From Nisaea sediminum (GTDB taxonomy: Bacteria > Pseudomonadota > Alphaproteobacteria > Thalassobaculales > Thalassobaculaceae), in contig NZ_JACZCQ010000008.1 of assembly GCF_014904705.1 (NCBI RefSeq), positions 1 to 64,000 on the forward strand: a DNA stretch of 64,000 bases, written 5' to 3'. The position numbers and the translations under genes were made by a program. The notes beneath the pieces were generated by a model. The model searched no databases. It had not been told where the DNA came from and saw only the letters and a program-made list of their open reading frames with translations. Positions 26,728-35,612 of the stretch are shown here, piece by piece. How positions within the stretch are numbered: position 1 is the stretch's first letter; every line of letters starts with the position of its first letter.

Positions 26728-28161
26728 TTATAGCAAGGTCGTGACGTCCAGCACTCCGTCGGCACGCATCCGCCAGTCCGGATGGGTGCCGGCGCGGGCG
26801 GCGACGAAGCTGTGATGATAGAGCGTGAGCCAGGGCGGATCCCGGCGCAGGGCCTCGTAGCTCTGCCGGTGAAGGGCCTCGCGCGCGGCGGGTTCGACCG
26901 TGGTCCGCGAACAGTCCAGCAGTTTCTCCACCTCCTCGTTCCGGTATCCCTCCCACCAGGACCCGCGGACGCGGCTGTCGATCTTCTCGTAGAGCACCCG
27001 GAAGGTGCTCATCGGGCTGGAATCGAAGACGCACATATCATGGATCTTCTTGTCCCTGACCTGCTCCGCATAGGCGACCCTGTCCTCGACCCGGTGCACT
27101 TTCAGCGATATTCCGACTTCTGAAAGCTGACGCGCGAGGGCGGCCGTCAGGGTTTCAGCCTCGTCCGGAAGGCGGGTCGGGCAGTCGATCTCGATTGTAA
27201 GTCCTTTGCCGTAACCGGCTTCGACCAGCAGTTTCGCGGCACCCTCCAGGTCCGGTTCGATATCCGCCGGTTCCGGCGCCGCTCCGGAATGGAAGCGGCT
27301 CACGAACCCGCCGAGCGGGCTGCCCGCACCGCCGAGCACCTCCTCGATCAAGGCCATTCGGTCGGTGGCGAGGTTTACCGCCCGCCGGACCCTCGGATCC
27401 GTGAACGGCCCGCTTGCCGCATTCAGCAGGAAGATGATCGAGGTCGGGTCGATGTAGTCGTGCCGGCTGAACGTTCCCTTGAGCGTTGCGGCGTCGGCCG
27501 GCGAGAGTCGTGTCGCCACCTGTGCCTCTCCCAGCGCGAGGGCACGGGCCCGGTCCGCCGAACGCGGAACCTCGCGCCAGATCAGTCGATGTTCCGCCGA
27601 GCTTCCGCCCCACCAGTCCGGGTTGGAGAGCATGCGGATTTCGTTCGTCCCGGTCTTGCTCTCGAAGTGGAAGGAACCGCTGCCGACCGGATGGTCGAGG
27701 AAATCGGCTTTGTCCGCGAGATGCGGCGGCAGCGCATAACCCGACACCAGGACATCGAGAAGATCGGCGCAGGGCTCCACGGTCTCGATGGTCAGCGTCA
27801 GCGGATCGGGGGCGGCGATCGTCGCGCCGCCGAGATACTGGCCCCAGACCGCCGGTGCGCCGAGCGTGGCCCCGATCTCGGGCCGCTGCATGCGCGCGAT
27901 GGAGAAGCGCATGGCCGCCGCATCGAGCGGGGTGCCGTCGTGAAAGCGTAAACCCGGCCGGAGACGGAAACGCCAGTGCCGTGCGTCGTCCGACATCTCC
28001 CAGCTCTCCGCGAGCGCGGGCACATAGCGCCCGTCCGGCCCGCGCCGTACCAGTGCGTCGAACAGCGCTTCCAGAAGCGCCAGAGTGTCGGAATTGTCGG
28101 TACAGTCCTGCGGATCGACCAGCTGGAGCCGGGATTGCAGGATTACGATTTCTTCGGTCAT
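26728..28161 (-). CDS. family 5 solute-binding protein (dipeptide/oligopeptide ABC type) without a signal peptide
   Basis: The body matches extracellular solute-binding family 5: ALAESWEMSDDARHWRFRLR, GLRFHDGTPLDAAAMRFS, a central FLDHPVGSGSFHF and DPRVRRAVNLATDRMALIEE. At 477 residues it is slightly shorter than DppA/OppA. The N-terminus starts directly MTEEIVILQSRLQLVDPQD, with no hydrophobic core or lipobox. ATG 28161 is well supported by GGGAGGGAGAAAG just upstream, so a missed leader is unlikely. No permease or ATPase of a peptide transporter is next to it. It could be cytoplasmic (a sensor-like use of the fold is known in SgrR), exported otherwise, or a relic. Confidence 0.85.
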   Translation of the reverse strand: MTEEIVILQSRLQLVDPQDCTDNSDTLALLEALFDALVRRGPDGRYVPALAESWEMSDDARHWRFRLRPGLRFHDGTPLDAAAMRFSIARMQRPEIGATLGAPAVWGQYLGGATIAAPDPLTLTIETVEPCADLLDVLVSGYALPPHLADKADFLDHPVGSGSFHFESKTGTNEIRMLSNPDWWGGSSAEHRLIWREVPRSADRARALALGEAQVATRLSPADAATLKGTFSRHDYIDPTSIIFLLNAASGPFTDPRVRRAVNLATDRMALIEEVLGGAGSPLGGFVSRFHSGAAPEPADIEPDLEGAAKLLVEAGYGKGLTIEIDCPTRLPDEAETLTAALARQLSEVGISLKVHRVEDRVAYAEQVRDKKIHDMCVFDSSPMSTFRVLYEKIDSRVRGSWWEGYRNEEVEKLLDCSRTTVEPAAREALHRQSYEALRRDPPWLTLYHHSFVAARAGTHPDWRMRADGVLDVTTLL

Positions 28162-28239
28162 CGCTTTCTCCCTCCCGGCAGCATAGAAGTTTATTCCGTC
28201 CGTGCGGAGAGGGCTTTGAGGCCCGCCGAGAGACGAAGA

Positions 28240-29544
28240 TCAACGCTCGCGAAAACCGCGAAAGAGCTGGCGGGTCACGGGGCCGAGAATGTAGTCGGCG
28301 GCCGTCCGCTCCTCTGTCAGGAATGCGATGTCGGCCATCATGCCGACCTTGAGATCATCGTAACCGCCCGTTCCGTCGAAGCGAAGGCGCGCTTCATAGT
28401 ACTGCTGACCGGTGGCCGGATCGTCCAGCAGGTCGGCGGAGACCCGGATGACGCGGGCCGCGAGGGGTGGGCGGTCGCGCCAGCGGAAGGCGCCTATACG
28501 GATCTCGGCGATCTGCCCGCGGAAAACGGAGTCGATGTCTCCGGCCCGGACCCGGGCATCCACAACCAGTTCGTCCGCGCGCGGCACGATGCTGAGGACC
28601 GTTTCTCCCGGTGCGATCACGCCGCCTATGGTGTGAAACGCGAGATCGACCACCTCGCCGGCGACGGGCGCGCGAAGCTCGGTATTGCGCAGCCGGTCCC
28701 GCGCGCCCTTCAGCTGCTGGCGGAGGAGGGCGATCTCGTTCGAGGCCTCCGTCAAGGCTTCGGCCTGACCGGATTGCCACTGGTGGCGGAAGGCATCGAG
28801 ATTGAGTTCGGCGGCGGCGAGATTCTCCTCCGCCTGCGCGATCCGGCGGCGCAGCGCGTTGCGCTCTCCGATCAGGCTTTCGCGGGCGCGCTTCAGGGCG
28901 AGCAGCCGCGGTTTTCGCTCGAGCCCCTTGGCAAGAAGCGTCGCGACGTCGGCGGTTTCCTCCTCGATCATCGGCAATTGCCGGTCGACCGAGCGCACTT
29001 CCTCGACCAGAGAGCCCGCTTCTTCGTGGAGTTCGGAGATCTTCCGCTCCAGCACGCGTTCTTTCCCGGCGCGCTCGCGCTCCGAGGCGGCGAACAGAGC
29101 CGCCTCGATCTCCATCACACGGAGACCTTCCGGTGGCGCACCGGCGGCAGTCAGTTCCTCCGGCCAGTCGGGGCTTTCCGCGCCGCGCAGACTGGCGGTG
29201 AGGCGCGCCCGGCGTCCGAGGATCTGAAACAGGCGATCGCGGAGGATGTCATGCTCGCTCCAGGCCTGGGTCGGGTCGAGCCGGAGCAGCGGCTGGCCAG
29301 CGGCAACGTTCTCGCCCTCGGAGACGAGAATGCGCGCGATCCGGCCGCCTTCCCGTGTCTGGATCTGCTTGCGGTAGGACTGAACCGTGACCTTGCCTTC
29401 TGCGAGCACTGCTGCGTTGATCGGGACCAGCCGGCTCCACAGCGCGGCACCGAGCAGAAAGAGGCCAATCGACGCCAGGGCCAGGACGGCAATGGGCGCG
29501 ATCCGCGGTCCCGCCGTGGTATCGGTGACGGGCGACAGGGTCAT
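28240..29544 (-). CDS. type I secretion periplasmic adaptor (HlyD family)
   Basis: Links the inner-membrane ABC exporter to an outer-membrane TolC-type channel. One N-terminal membrane helix (about residues 16-35, IAVLALASIGLFLLGAAL), then a lipoyl-like half GGRIARILVSEGENVAAGQ, a long coiled coil rich in Glu/Arg/Leu (about 90-290), the second lipoyl half LRAPVAGEVVDLAFHTIGG and a beta-barrel C-terminus. 434 residues, standard for PrtE/HlyD proteins. Its ATG overlaps the stop of the ATPase gene by four bases. No TolC homologue lies in the window. Confidence 0.93.
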   Translation of the reverse strand: MTLSPVTDTTAGPRIAPIAVLALASIGLFLLGAALWSRLVPINAAVLAEGKVTVQSYRKQIQTREGGRIARILVSEGENVAAGQPLLRLDPTQAWSEHDILRDRLFQILGRRARLTASLRGAESPDWPEELTAAGAPPEGLRVMEIEAALFAASERERAGKERVLERKISELHEEAGSLVEEVRSVDRQLPMIEEETADVATLLAKGLERKPRLLALKRARESLIGERNALRRRIAQAEENLAAAELNLDAFRHQWQSGQAEALTEASNEIALLRQQLKGARDRLRNTELRAPVAGEVVDLAFHTIGGVIAPGETVLSIVPRADELVVDARVRAGDIDSVFRGQIAEIRIGAFRWRDRPPLAARVIRVSADLLDDPATGQQYYEARLRFDGTGGYDDLKVGMMADIAFLTEERTAADYILGPVTRQLFRGFRER

Positions 29545-31271
29545 GGGCTCGCCACCTCGACCGGTGTCCCTGTTGCTGTCGTCTCTAGCGCTGCCGGGGT
29601 GGAGCGTGGAGCCACGATCCGCGCGACCGCGCCGTGGTCGAGCAGCGCCACCGTGTCGGCGGCTTCCAACATCTCCATCCGGTGGCTCGTCGCGACAACG
29701 AGGCGGCCCCGTTCCGCCAGCCAGCGGAGCGTCGCCGTCAGGGAGCGGAGCGCGGTCCTGTCGAGACCGGCGTCCGGCTCGTCGAGCAGGATCAGGGAGG
29801 GATCGCCATAGAACGCGCGGGCGATGGCGAGCTGTTGCTTCTGCCCGCCGCTGAGCAATGTGCGGCAGGTCTCAAGATCGGTGTCGTAACCTTTCGGCAA
29901 GCGGCCGATCGTCTTGTGGATGCCGGCAAGCTTGGCCGCTTTGATCACGGCGTCGGGCGGGCCTTCAGTCAGCCGCGCGATCGCGCTGCGCACTGTCGGA
30001 CCGAAGAGTTCGATCGATTGCGGCAGATAGCCGATATGGCGGCCGAAATCCTCCCGGTTCCAGCTGTGTGTGTCATGGCCGTCCACAGTCACTGCGCCCG
30101 CCGTCGGTTTCCAGAGACCGGCGATAAGCTGGAGCAGCGTCGTCTTGCCGGCGGCGGCCGCACCGGCGATACAGACCAGTCTGCCGAATTCCAGATGCAG
30201 CGATACGCCCCTGATCACAGGCTGGCTGGCACCCGGCGGGACGAAGAAGACACGTTCGAGGTCCAGCGTTTCGCGCGGTTTGGGCAGGAAAGCCGAGGCG
30301 CGTTCGATCCTGGGCGGTGCCTCGAGCGCTTCGTTCAGACGACGCAGTGCGGAAGCGGCCGCTCCCCATTGCCGCCAGCGGTCCAGGATCTGTTCCAGCG
30401 GTGCGAGAGCGCGGACCATGATGATAGAGGCGGCAAGAAGTGCGCCGATTCCGGCCGACTGATGGATGACGAGCAGCATGCCGCCGCCAAACACCGCCAG
30501 TTGCAAACTCATGCGGAGGCCTTTGGCGATACTGGTTGCGATAGCCTGCCGGTGAGCACCCTGCATTGTCGCGACGATCATCGCCGCGTTCTGCCGGTGC
30601 CAGCGTTCCGCGAGGCGGTGCAGCATGCCCATCGCCTCAAGGGATTCCCCGTATCTGAGCGCGTTGCCGATCTCGCGGTAGGCCTGCGTTGCCCGCTCAC
30701 CGCTTTCCCGCGCCGGGCGCCGGGTCAGCAGATCGTTTGCCAGTGCGAGAAGCAGTAGGGCCGCACCGGCCGCCAGCCCGATCCAGCCGAAATAGGGGTG
30801 CAGAAGGAATAGCGCGGCGAAGAACATCGGCGCCCAGACCAGCTCGAAGCCGGCGGTCAGCGCGCCGCCCGCGACGAAGTCACGGATCTGTCCGATATCC
30901 CTCAGTAGTTCAGCCGGCTCGGCGGTGCCGCCGAGAGACCGGGTCGCGATCGGCTCCAGAGCGCGATCTCCGAGCCTGCCCGCGAGCCAGGCGGAGAGCC
31001 GCTGGTAGGTGCAGCTCCTCAGATAGTCGAGCACGCAGAACAACAGCACGGCCCCGAGGGCGAGAACGGACAGGCCGGCAACGGTCGCGGCGCTCCCGCT
31101 CGTGGCCACGCCGGAGAACAGCTTCAACATGTAAAGCGGAGGAATGAACATGGTGAGCGAGATGGCGAAGCTGAGCGCAAGGCCGAGCGCCAGCCCCGGG
31201 GCGCATTTGGCGAGCATCGACCTGCAATCGTATGCGGGGTCGGACGAGCTTCTGCCGGTCTCGCTGCGCAT
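29541..31271 (-). CDS. type I secretion permease/ATPase (PrtD-like)
   Basis: ABC half-transporter that exports an unfolded RTX substrate. Six-helix membrane domain (about 20-300) and a nucleotide-binding domain with Walker A GAAAAGKTTLL, Q-loop YLPQSIELFG, signature LLSGGQKQQLAIARA, Walker B LILLDEPDAGLD and an H-loop His in ATSHRME. No N-terminal C39 peptidase-like domain, as in the protease/lipase exporter branch. The Walker A core is all-Ala where most relatives have Ser/Gly, but GK(T) is kept. 576 residues. It starts four bases after the RTX gene, so that protein is the likely substrate. Confidence 0.93.
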   Translation of the reverse strand: MRSETGRSSSDPAYDCRSMLAKCAPGLALGLALSFAISLTMFIPPLYMLKLFSGVATSGSAATVAGLSVLALGAVLLFCVLDYLRSCTYQRLSAWLAGRLGDRALEPIATRSLGGTAEPAELLRDIGQIRDFVAGGALTAGFELVWAPMFFAALFLLHPYFGWIGLAAGAALLLLALANDLLTRRPARESGERATQAYREIGNALRYGESLEAMGMLHRLAERWHRQNAAMIVATMQGAHRQAIATSIAKGLRMSLQLAVFGGGMLLVIHQSAGIGALLAASIIMVRALAPLEQILDRWRQWGAAASALRRLNEALEAPPRIERASAFLPKPRETLDLERVFFVPPGASQPVIRGVSLHLEFGRLVCIAGAAAAGKTTLLQLIAGLWKPTAGAVTVDGHDTHSWNREDFGRHIGYLPQSIELFGPTVRSAIARLTEGPPDAVIKAAKLAGIHKTIGRLPKGYDTDLETCRTLLSGGQKQQLAIARAFYGDPSLILLDEPDAGLDRTALRSLTATLRWLAERGRLVVATSHRMEMLEAADTVALLDHGAVARIVAPRSTPAALETTATGTPVEVASP

Positions 31272-31274
31272 GTG

Positions 31275-32270
31275 TCAGGTCACCGTGATGTAGGAGGCGA
31301 TATCCCTGACCAGGTCGGTCGCGCTCAGCCCGTCGATTGTGACGACATTGCCGTTCCCGAGATCGATCACCGCGTTGCCGGTCGCGTCGCTGGAGATGCG
31401 GACGGCGAGATCGGCGGCGTCGGTCACCGGGAGGCCGTTGATGTTCGCGGCGACGAGGATCCGGTCCGTGCCGCCGACGAAGTCGTAGATCACGTCGACC
31501 CCGCTGTCGTTGCGGAAGACGAACTGATCGCCGCCGAGATTTCCATGCAGCGCGTCGTCTCCTCTGCCGCCCTCCAGGATGTCCGCGTCCTGGCCGCCGA
31601 AGAGCGTGTCGTTACCGGATCCGCCGAACAGCGTGTCGTCCTGCTGGTTCCCGTAGAGGATATCGTTGCCGATATTCCCGTAGGCCAGGTCCGCGTCCCG
31701 GTTGCCCATCAGCATGTCGTCGCCGGCGCCTCCGGCGATCTCGTCGTTCCCCCGGCCTCCGAAAAAGCTGTCCGCACCGTCGTCGGAAGCTATCGTATCG
31801 TCGCCGATATTGCCGTAGATGGTGTCGTCATGGGCGCCGCCGAAGATCGAGTCGTTGCCGCCGCCGCCGCGCAGCAGATCGTCGCCGAGACCGCCCGTCA
31901 TCGTGTCGTCGCCGCTGCCGCCCTGGATCTTGTCGCTCCCGCCGCCGCCCCGGATGCGTGCATTGCCTTCGCCCTGAATGATCAGGACGGTGCCGTCGGT
32001 CGCATCGGGATTGAGCAGGATCGAGACCTGCTGGCCCTCGGCAACAGCGGTGGTTCCGAAAGGCATGGCGTCGGGTAGCAGATACGGGGTCAGCCCGTCG
32101 TTGCCTGCGGCGATGTCTGAAGCCGTTGGTTCGAACGTTTCGATCGAGCTCTCGGCGACGCCGATATTGTCCAGAAAATCCCGGATCAGCGTGCTCTGGC
32201 CCGCGTCGATGTTCCTGTTCAGTACAGGATCGAAGCCGCCCGGAAGCGATGCCACCTGTTCTACCCCCAA
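31275..32270 (-). CDS. RTX calcium-binding protein, probable type I secretion substrate (331 aa)
   Basis: Small RTX protein. About 110 N-terminal residues are non-repetitive (from FDPVLNRNIDAGQSTLIRDF to VLIIQGEGNARI) and match no family I know. Residues about 110-245 are nonapeptides, including DLAYGNIGND, DILYGNQQDD and DTLFGGQDAD, the same YGN/GGQ variants as in the two large RTX proteins. A C-terminal domain (GDQFVFRNDSGVDVIYDF onward, ending ASYITVT) fits a type I secretion signal region. TTG 32270 is the longest start; GTG 32255, nine bases after GGGGG, may be real. It sits directly upstream of the exporter genes. There is no catalytic domain, so a structural or adhesive role is more likely than an enzyme. 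Confidence 0.85.
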   Translation of the reverse strand: MGVEQVASLPGGFDPVLNRNIDAGQSTLIRDFLDNIGVAESSIETFEPTASDIAAGNDGLTPYLLPDAMPFGTTAVAEGQQVSILLNPDATDGTVLIIQGEGNARIRGGGGSDKIQGGSGDDTMTGGLGDDLLRGGGGNDSIFGGAHDDTIYGNIGDDTIASDDGADSFFGGRGNDEIAGGAGDDMLMGNRDADLAYGNIGNDILYGNQQDDTLFGGSGNDTLFGGQDADILEGGRGDDALHGNLGGDQFVFRNDSGVDVIYDFVGGTDRILVAANINGLPVTDAADLAVRISSDATGNAVIDLGNGNVVTIDGLSATDLVRDIASYITVT

Positions 32271-32295
32271 TTTAGCGCCGGTCTATTGCCGGCTT

Positions 32296-34689
32296 TCAGT
32301 CCCCGTGACGTCCTTCGGGCACCGCGAAATGCAGTGCCCGTGATTTATCCGTCCTGGCGCACGGACCGTTGCCGGCGGTTCCGGGCCGGGATTTGTTCAG
32401 TCTCCCGCCTTCCTCCACGCTGGGAGGTGCTGGAAAGCGGATGTTTGCGGTCCGCGCATATTCGTCCGCGAGACCGGAGAGCTGCCGGATCATCTCCTCC
32501 ACGCCGATCCGCAGGCCGCGCGAGGCGATGATTTCGGAGACGACCATGTGCAGCAAAGTCCAGCGATGGTTCAGCTCGCGATGCAGGTCTTCGAAACCGG
32601 GCTTCCGCAGACCGGTTCCGTCGCCCTGGCGATGCGCGGCGCGTTCCGGAATGCCGGCCACCCGGTCGATCCGGCCCCTGATGTCTTCCTGCGCATAGGC
32701 CTGGCCCATGAGGGCCGCGAGTGTGCGGTGGTTCGGGCTTTGCTCCGCCGCCCGGAGATAGCGGTTCCGGACGATCGCGTTGTAGGCGATATGCGGATTG
32801 CGCGCGGCGATGTCGGAATTCGCATAGGCGTCCCCGGTGGAGGTTCCGGCGCGGTGGTGATAGTTGGCGAGGGGCTTCGCCAGCACGCCGATATCCGCCT
32901 CCATGAGGAAGCGGAGATTGAAGTCCCAGTCTCCGAGGACCGGTAGACTCTCGTCATAGCCGCCGAGTTGCTCCCAGAGCGCGCGCCGGTAGAGAAAGGC
33001 GATCGGTGGAAACAGATTGGCGACCGCCATTTCTGCGAGGTGGATGCTGTTGACCCAATCGTTGAACGGACGGCGTTCCTTTTCCTGCACCTGCCCGTTC
33101 CGGATCTCTTCGGCGATGTAAGTGCTGTGCGTGATGACTCCGGCGTAGCGGTCCTCGTGCTCGACGAGAAAGGCGACCGCCTCGGTGAGAAAATCGCGCT
33201 CCCAGCTGTCGTCGTCGTCGTGAATGACGATCAAGTCGGAGCGGCTGGCCGCGATACCGGCATTGGAGGCGGCCTCCATGCCCTGACTCTCTTCGAAGGA
33301 ACAGAACAGCATGCGGGCCGGATCGATCGGAGCGGTCGCGAGAATGTCCTGCACCGGATCGGGTTCGCCGCCGTCATTTACAACGACCCAGTAGTAGTTC
33401 CGGTAGCTCTGCGCCGCGACGCTGCGCGCGGCACGCGCCAGCAGCAGCGGGCGGTCTTTGGTGCGGGTTATGATCGCCACGGACGGCTGGAGGTCCGGCG
33501 CTGACACTGCATTCTTAAGCAGGCGCCTTTGCATCCGCTCCCTGCGCGGCCCGCCGAATTCGAGGGCGACTTGTCCGGCTGGCCAAAGCGCGTCTGAAAT
33601 GCGCTGTGACGGGATGTCGCCGGCATGCCGATCCTTCGCCGGCAGGACGACCGCGACGGAGCCGCTCCGTCCGAGGTCGAGGGATCTCGGTTTGTGGGCG
33701 AGAAGCGCCACGGTTTCCCGCTCCGGGAAAGAGATCATCCGTGACAGTTTCGTCAGCGCCTCCTCATAGGCGTCGCCGATCTCCGAGAGGCCGTCTCCAG
33801 CATGATCGCGGATATGCTTGGAGAGTCCGTCATAGACCGGATCCGCGAGCCTGCGCTCCCTTATCCGGTTCTGGTTGCCGTCCCGGACTGCCTCGATGTC
33901 GGCATGATCCACGCGCTCAATGGACGGGTGATTGGGCTCGAACAGGCTCTCGATGAGGTGCCTGTGTCCGGCGAGGATCGATGCCGGCTCTTCGGGAGAG
34001 GGTTGCGGGCTGTCGAAGATCAGTCCGGTCATCCCGCCCGGACGATTTCCGAGAATCTCGGCACGGCCGATGCATCCGAAATAAAGGCCGTTCCATTCCC
34101 GGTCGGTGTAGGTCTGTTCGAGCAGCAATTGCTGGGTGCCGCGCCAGCCCGTATCGACGAGGATCACGCGCTCCGCGGATCCGGCGATCGTTTCGACATA
34201 ATCCTTGAAGATCCGTGCCTGCTGGCGGAGATGGCGGCGCACCCGCTCGGCGACCGGTGTGTCCGATTTCAGGAATTCGTGCAAAGGCTGCGGCGGCACG
34301 AAGGGAATAGCTGGAGCCGCACCGCGCGGATGTTCGGCGCGAAGCACCGCCCGGACGATGGTGTCGAGGGACTCGCCGTCGAGTTCCATGCCGAGAGCCG
34401 TCATGGCGGTCGCCGGAGCTTTCCCGAAGGCGGCCTTGATCGCCATCAGGCGCGAGGACCGAAAGAGGTGTGCATGTCCTGGCAAGGGGGCTCCTCGACG
34501 CCGGAGCCAGTCCTGATAGAGGGATCTCAGCCTCAAGCCGGCCCTCATCGCGAAGAGGATGCGGTCCGCCGACGGGTCGGTCTGCAGAAGATGAGCCTGC
34601 AGCCTCACGAAATAGAAATTTACGAGCGGACCGAGCAGGTCACACCCGAGTTCTCTCAACTCCGCCGGCATTGTCCGATTGATGCTCAT
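32296..34689 (-). CDS. fusion of a HAD-partner-like domain with a family 2 glycosyltransferase (797 aa)
   Basis: The C-terminal half has a GT-A family 2 transferase: PSVAIITRTKDRPLLLARA, VVVNDGGEPDP, and the DxD-type metal site LIVIHDDDDSWERDFL, followed by acceptor-side residues GGYDESLPVLGDWDFNLRFL. The N-terminal about 400 residues (LGPLVNFYFVRLQAHLL, ADRILFAMRAGLRLRSLY, then ERVILVDTGWRGTQQ) resemble the region that follows the HAD domain in COG5610-type polysaccharide-associated proteins; that match is from memory. ATG 34689 overlaps the HAD gene stop (ATGA). The HAD domain is thus encoded separately just upstream. A glycan transferred to the RTX protein or to a surface polymer is plausible. 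Confidence 0.8.
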   Translation of the reverse strand: MSINRTMPAELRELGCDLLGPLVNFYFVRLQAHLLQTDPSADRILFAMRAGLRLRSLYQDWLRRRGAPLPGHAHLFRSSRLMAIKAAFGKAPATAMTALGMELDGESLDTIVRAVLRAEHPRGAAPAIPFVPPQPLHEFLKSDTPVAERVRRHLRQQARIFKDYVETIAGSAERVILVDTGWRGTQQLLLEQTYTDREWNGLYFGCIGRAEILGNRPGGMTGLIFDSPQPSPEEPASILAGHRHLIESLFEPNHPSIERVDHADIEAVRDGNQNRIRERRLADPVYDGLSKHIRDHAGDGLSEIGDAYEEALTKLSRMISFPERETVALLAHKPRSLDLGRSGSVAVVLPAKDRHAGDIPSQRISDALWPAGQVALEFGGPRRERMQRRLLKNAVSAPDLQPSVAIITRTKDRPLLLARAARSVAAQSYRNYYWVVVNDGGEPDPVQDILATAPIDPARMLFCSFEESQGMEAASNAGIAASRSDLIVIHDDDDSWERDFLTEAVAFLVEHEDRYAGVITHSTYIAEEIRNGQVQEKERRPFNDWVNSIHLAEMAVANLFPPIAFLYRRALWEQLGGYDESLPVLGDWDFNLRFLMEADIGVLAKPLANYHHRAGTSTGDAYANSDIAARNPHIAYNAIVRNRYLRAAEQSPNHRTLAALMGQAYAQEDIRGRIDRVAGIPERAAHRQGDGTGLRKPGFEDLHRELNHRWTLLHMVVSEIIASRGLRIGVEEMIRQLSGLADEYARTANIRFPAPPSVEEGGRLNKSRPGTAGNGPCARTDKSRALHFAVPEGRHGD

Positions 34690-35606
34690 GGGACGAATGC
34701 GACATCCCGGCGAAACGCGGCCGGCAGGTCGCGGTCTCCGCGAATGATCTTCTCGAAGCTGGTGCGCCGGGCGGCCAGCTCCCTGGCAGGCAAGGGGACA
34801 TGCAGAGCCTGCCAACCCCGGCGTTTCGGGCTGAGATAGTCGGTTTCCAGATTGTCGCCGATGTGTAGCGCATGCGCGGGCGGGGCTCCGAAGGTCCGTT
34901 CCGCATGGGCAAAGAGAGTCCCCGCGGCCTTGCTGCCGAAACCGTCGGCGGAGGACAGGATCGCAGGCCGTCTTGTCTTCCCGTGCGCCGCGCTGAAGAT
35001 TTTTCGCACCTGAGGGCTCTCAAGATAGGTGTCCGTCAGGAAAACCGTCCGCAAGGCCGGAAAACGGCGCCGGATCGCTTCAAGCAGGGGATTGACCTGC
35101 ACATCGGCGATTTCAGAGGCGAGTTCGCTCTCGATGTAGCTCCTTGTGAGCTCCGGTCGGCGGAGCAGGGTGCAGACGGTCTTTGCGATCTGACTGAAGG
35201 TGGGATCACCGCCTTCTGATTTGCTGCCGTTCATGCTGTAAGCCGCCCTGGCGGCGGTAATGCGAGCGAGCAACGCGTCATCGATGGAGAAGTCCGATTT
35301 GCCGCCCGTTCCGAAGACGGTCCGGTGGAAGCGCTCGGCGGCGCTTCTGAACCGGGCGAGTTCGGACCTTTGCCCGCGCAGCAGGGCCGTGTCGAAGATG
35401 TCGATCGACAGCAGCGCGATCCGGTGCCCGGTCACCCGTTCGGCGACGGCATCGAGAAGGGCGGCGCGATCTTCGGATGACGCGTAGAAGCTGCGCAGCC
35501 CGGCGCTCGTCCCCAGTGCGTCAAGATATGGCGGCGGACCCGCAACCACCGGTTCGGCCCGCTTCCCCCCGATTTTCCCGTGCCCGTCCATCGTTCCCGG
35601 CTCCAT
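34686..35606 (-). CDS. HAD superfamily hydrolase (COG5610-like)
   Basis: HAD phosphatase-type protein. Motif I is LLSIDIFDTALLR (Asp nucleophile and general-acid Asp), motif II the Thr in VFLTDTYL, motif III the Lys in GFGSKAAGTLF, motif IV HIGDNLETDY. A helical cap lies between motifs I and II. 306 residues from ATG 35606; ATG 35591 (MDGHGKIGG) is an alternative. In COG5610 proteins this domain is usually joined to what is here the next gene, so the two probably act as one complex. First gene of the run leading through GT2, RTX, exporter and adaptor. The substrate is unknown. Confidence 0.85.
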   Translation of the reverse strand: MEPGTMDGHGKIGGKRAEPVVAGPPPYLDALGTSAGLRSFYASSEDRAALLDAVAERVTGHRIALLSIDIFDTALLRGQRSELARFRSAAERFHRTVFGTGGKSDFSIDDALLARITAARAAYSMNGSKSEGGDPTFSQIAKTVCTLLRRPELTRSYIESELASEIADVQVNPLLEAIRRRFPALRTVFLTDTYLESPQVRKIFSAAHGKTRRPAILSSADGFGSKAAGTLFAHAERTFGAPPAHALHIGDNLETDYLSPKRRGWQALHVPLPARELAARRTSFEKIIRGDRDLPAAFRRDVAFVP

Positions 35607-35612
35607 GCCGAT

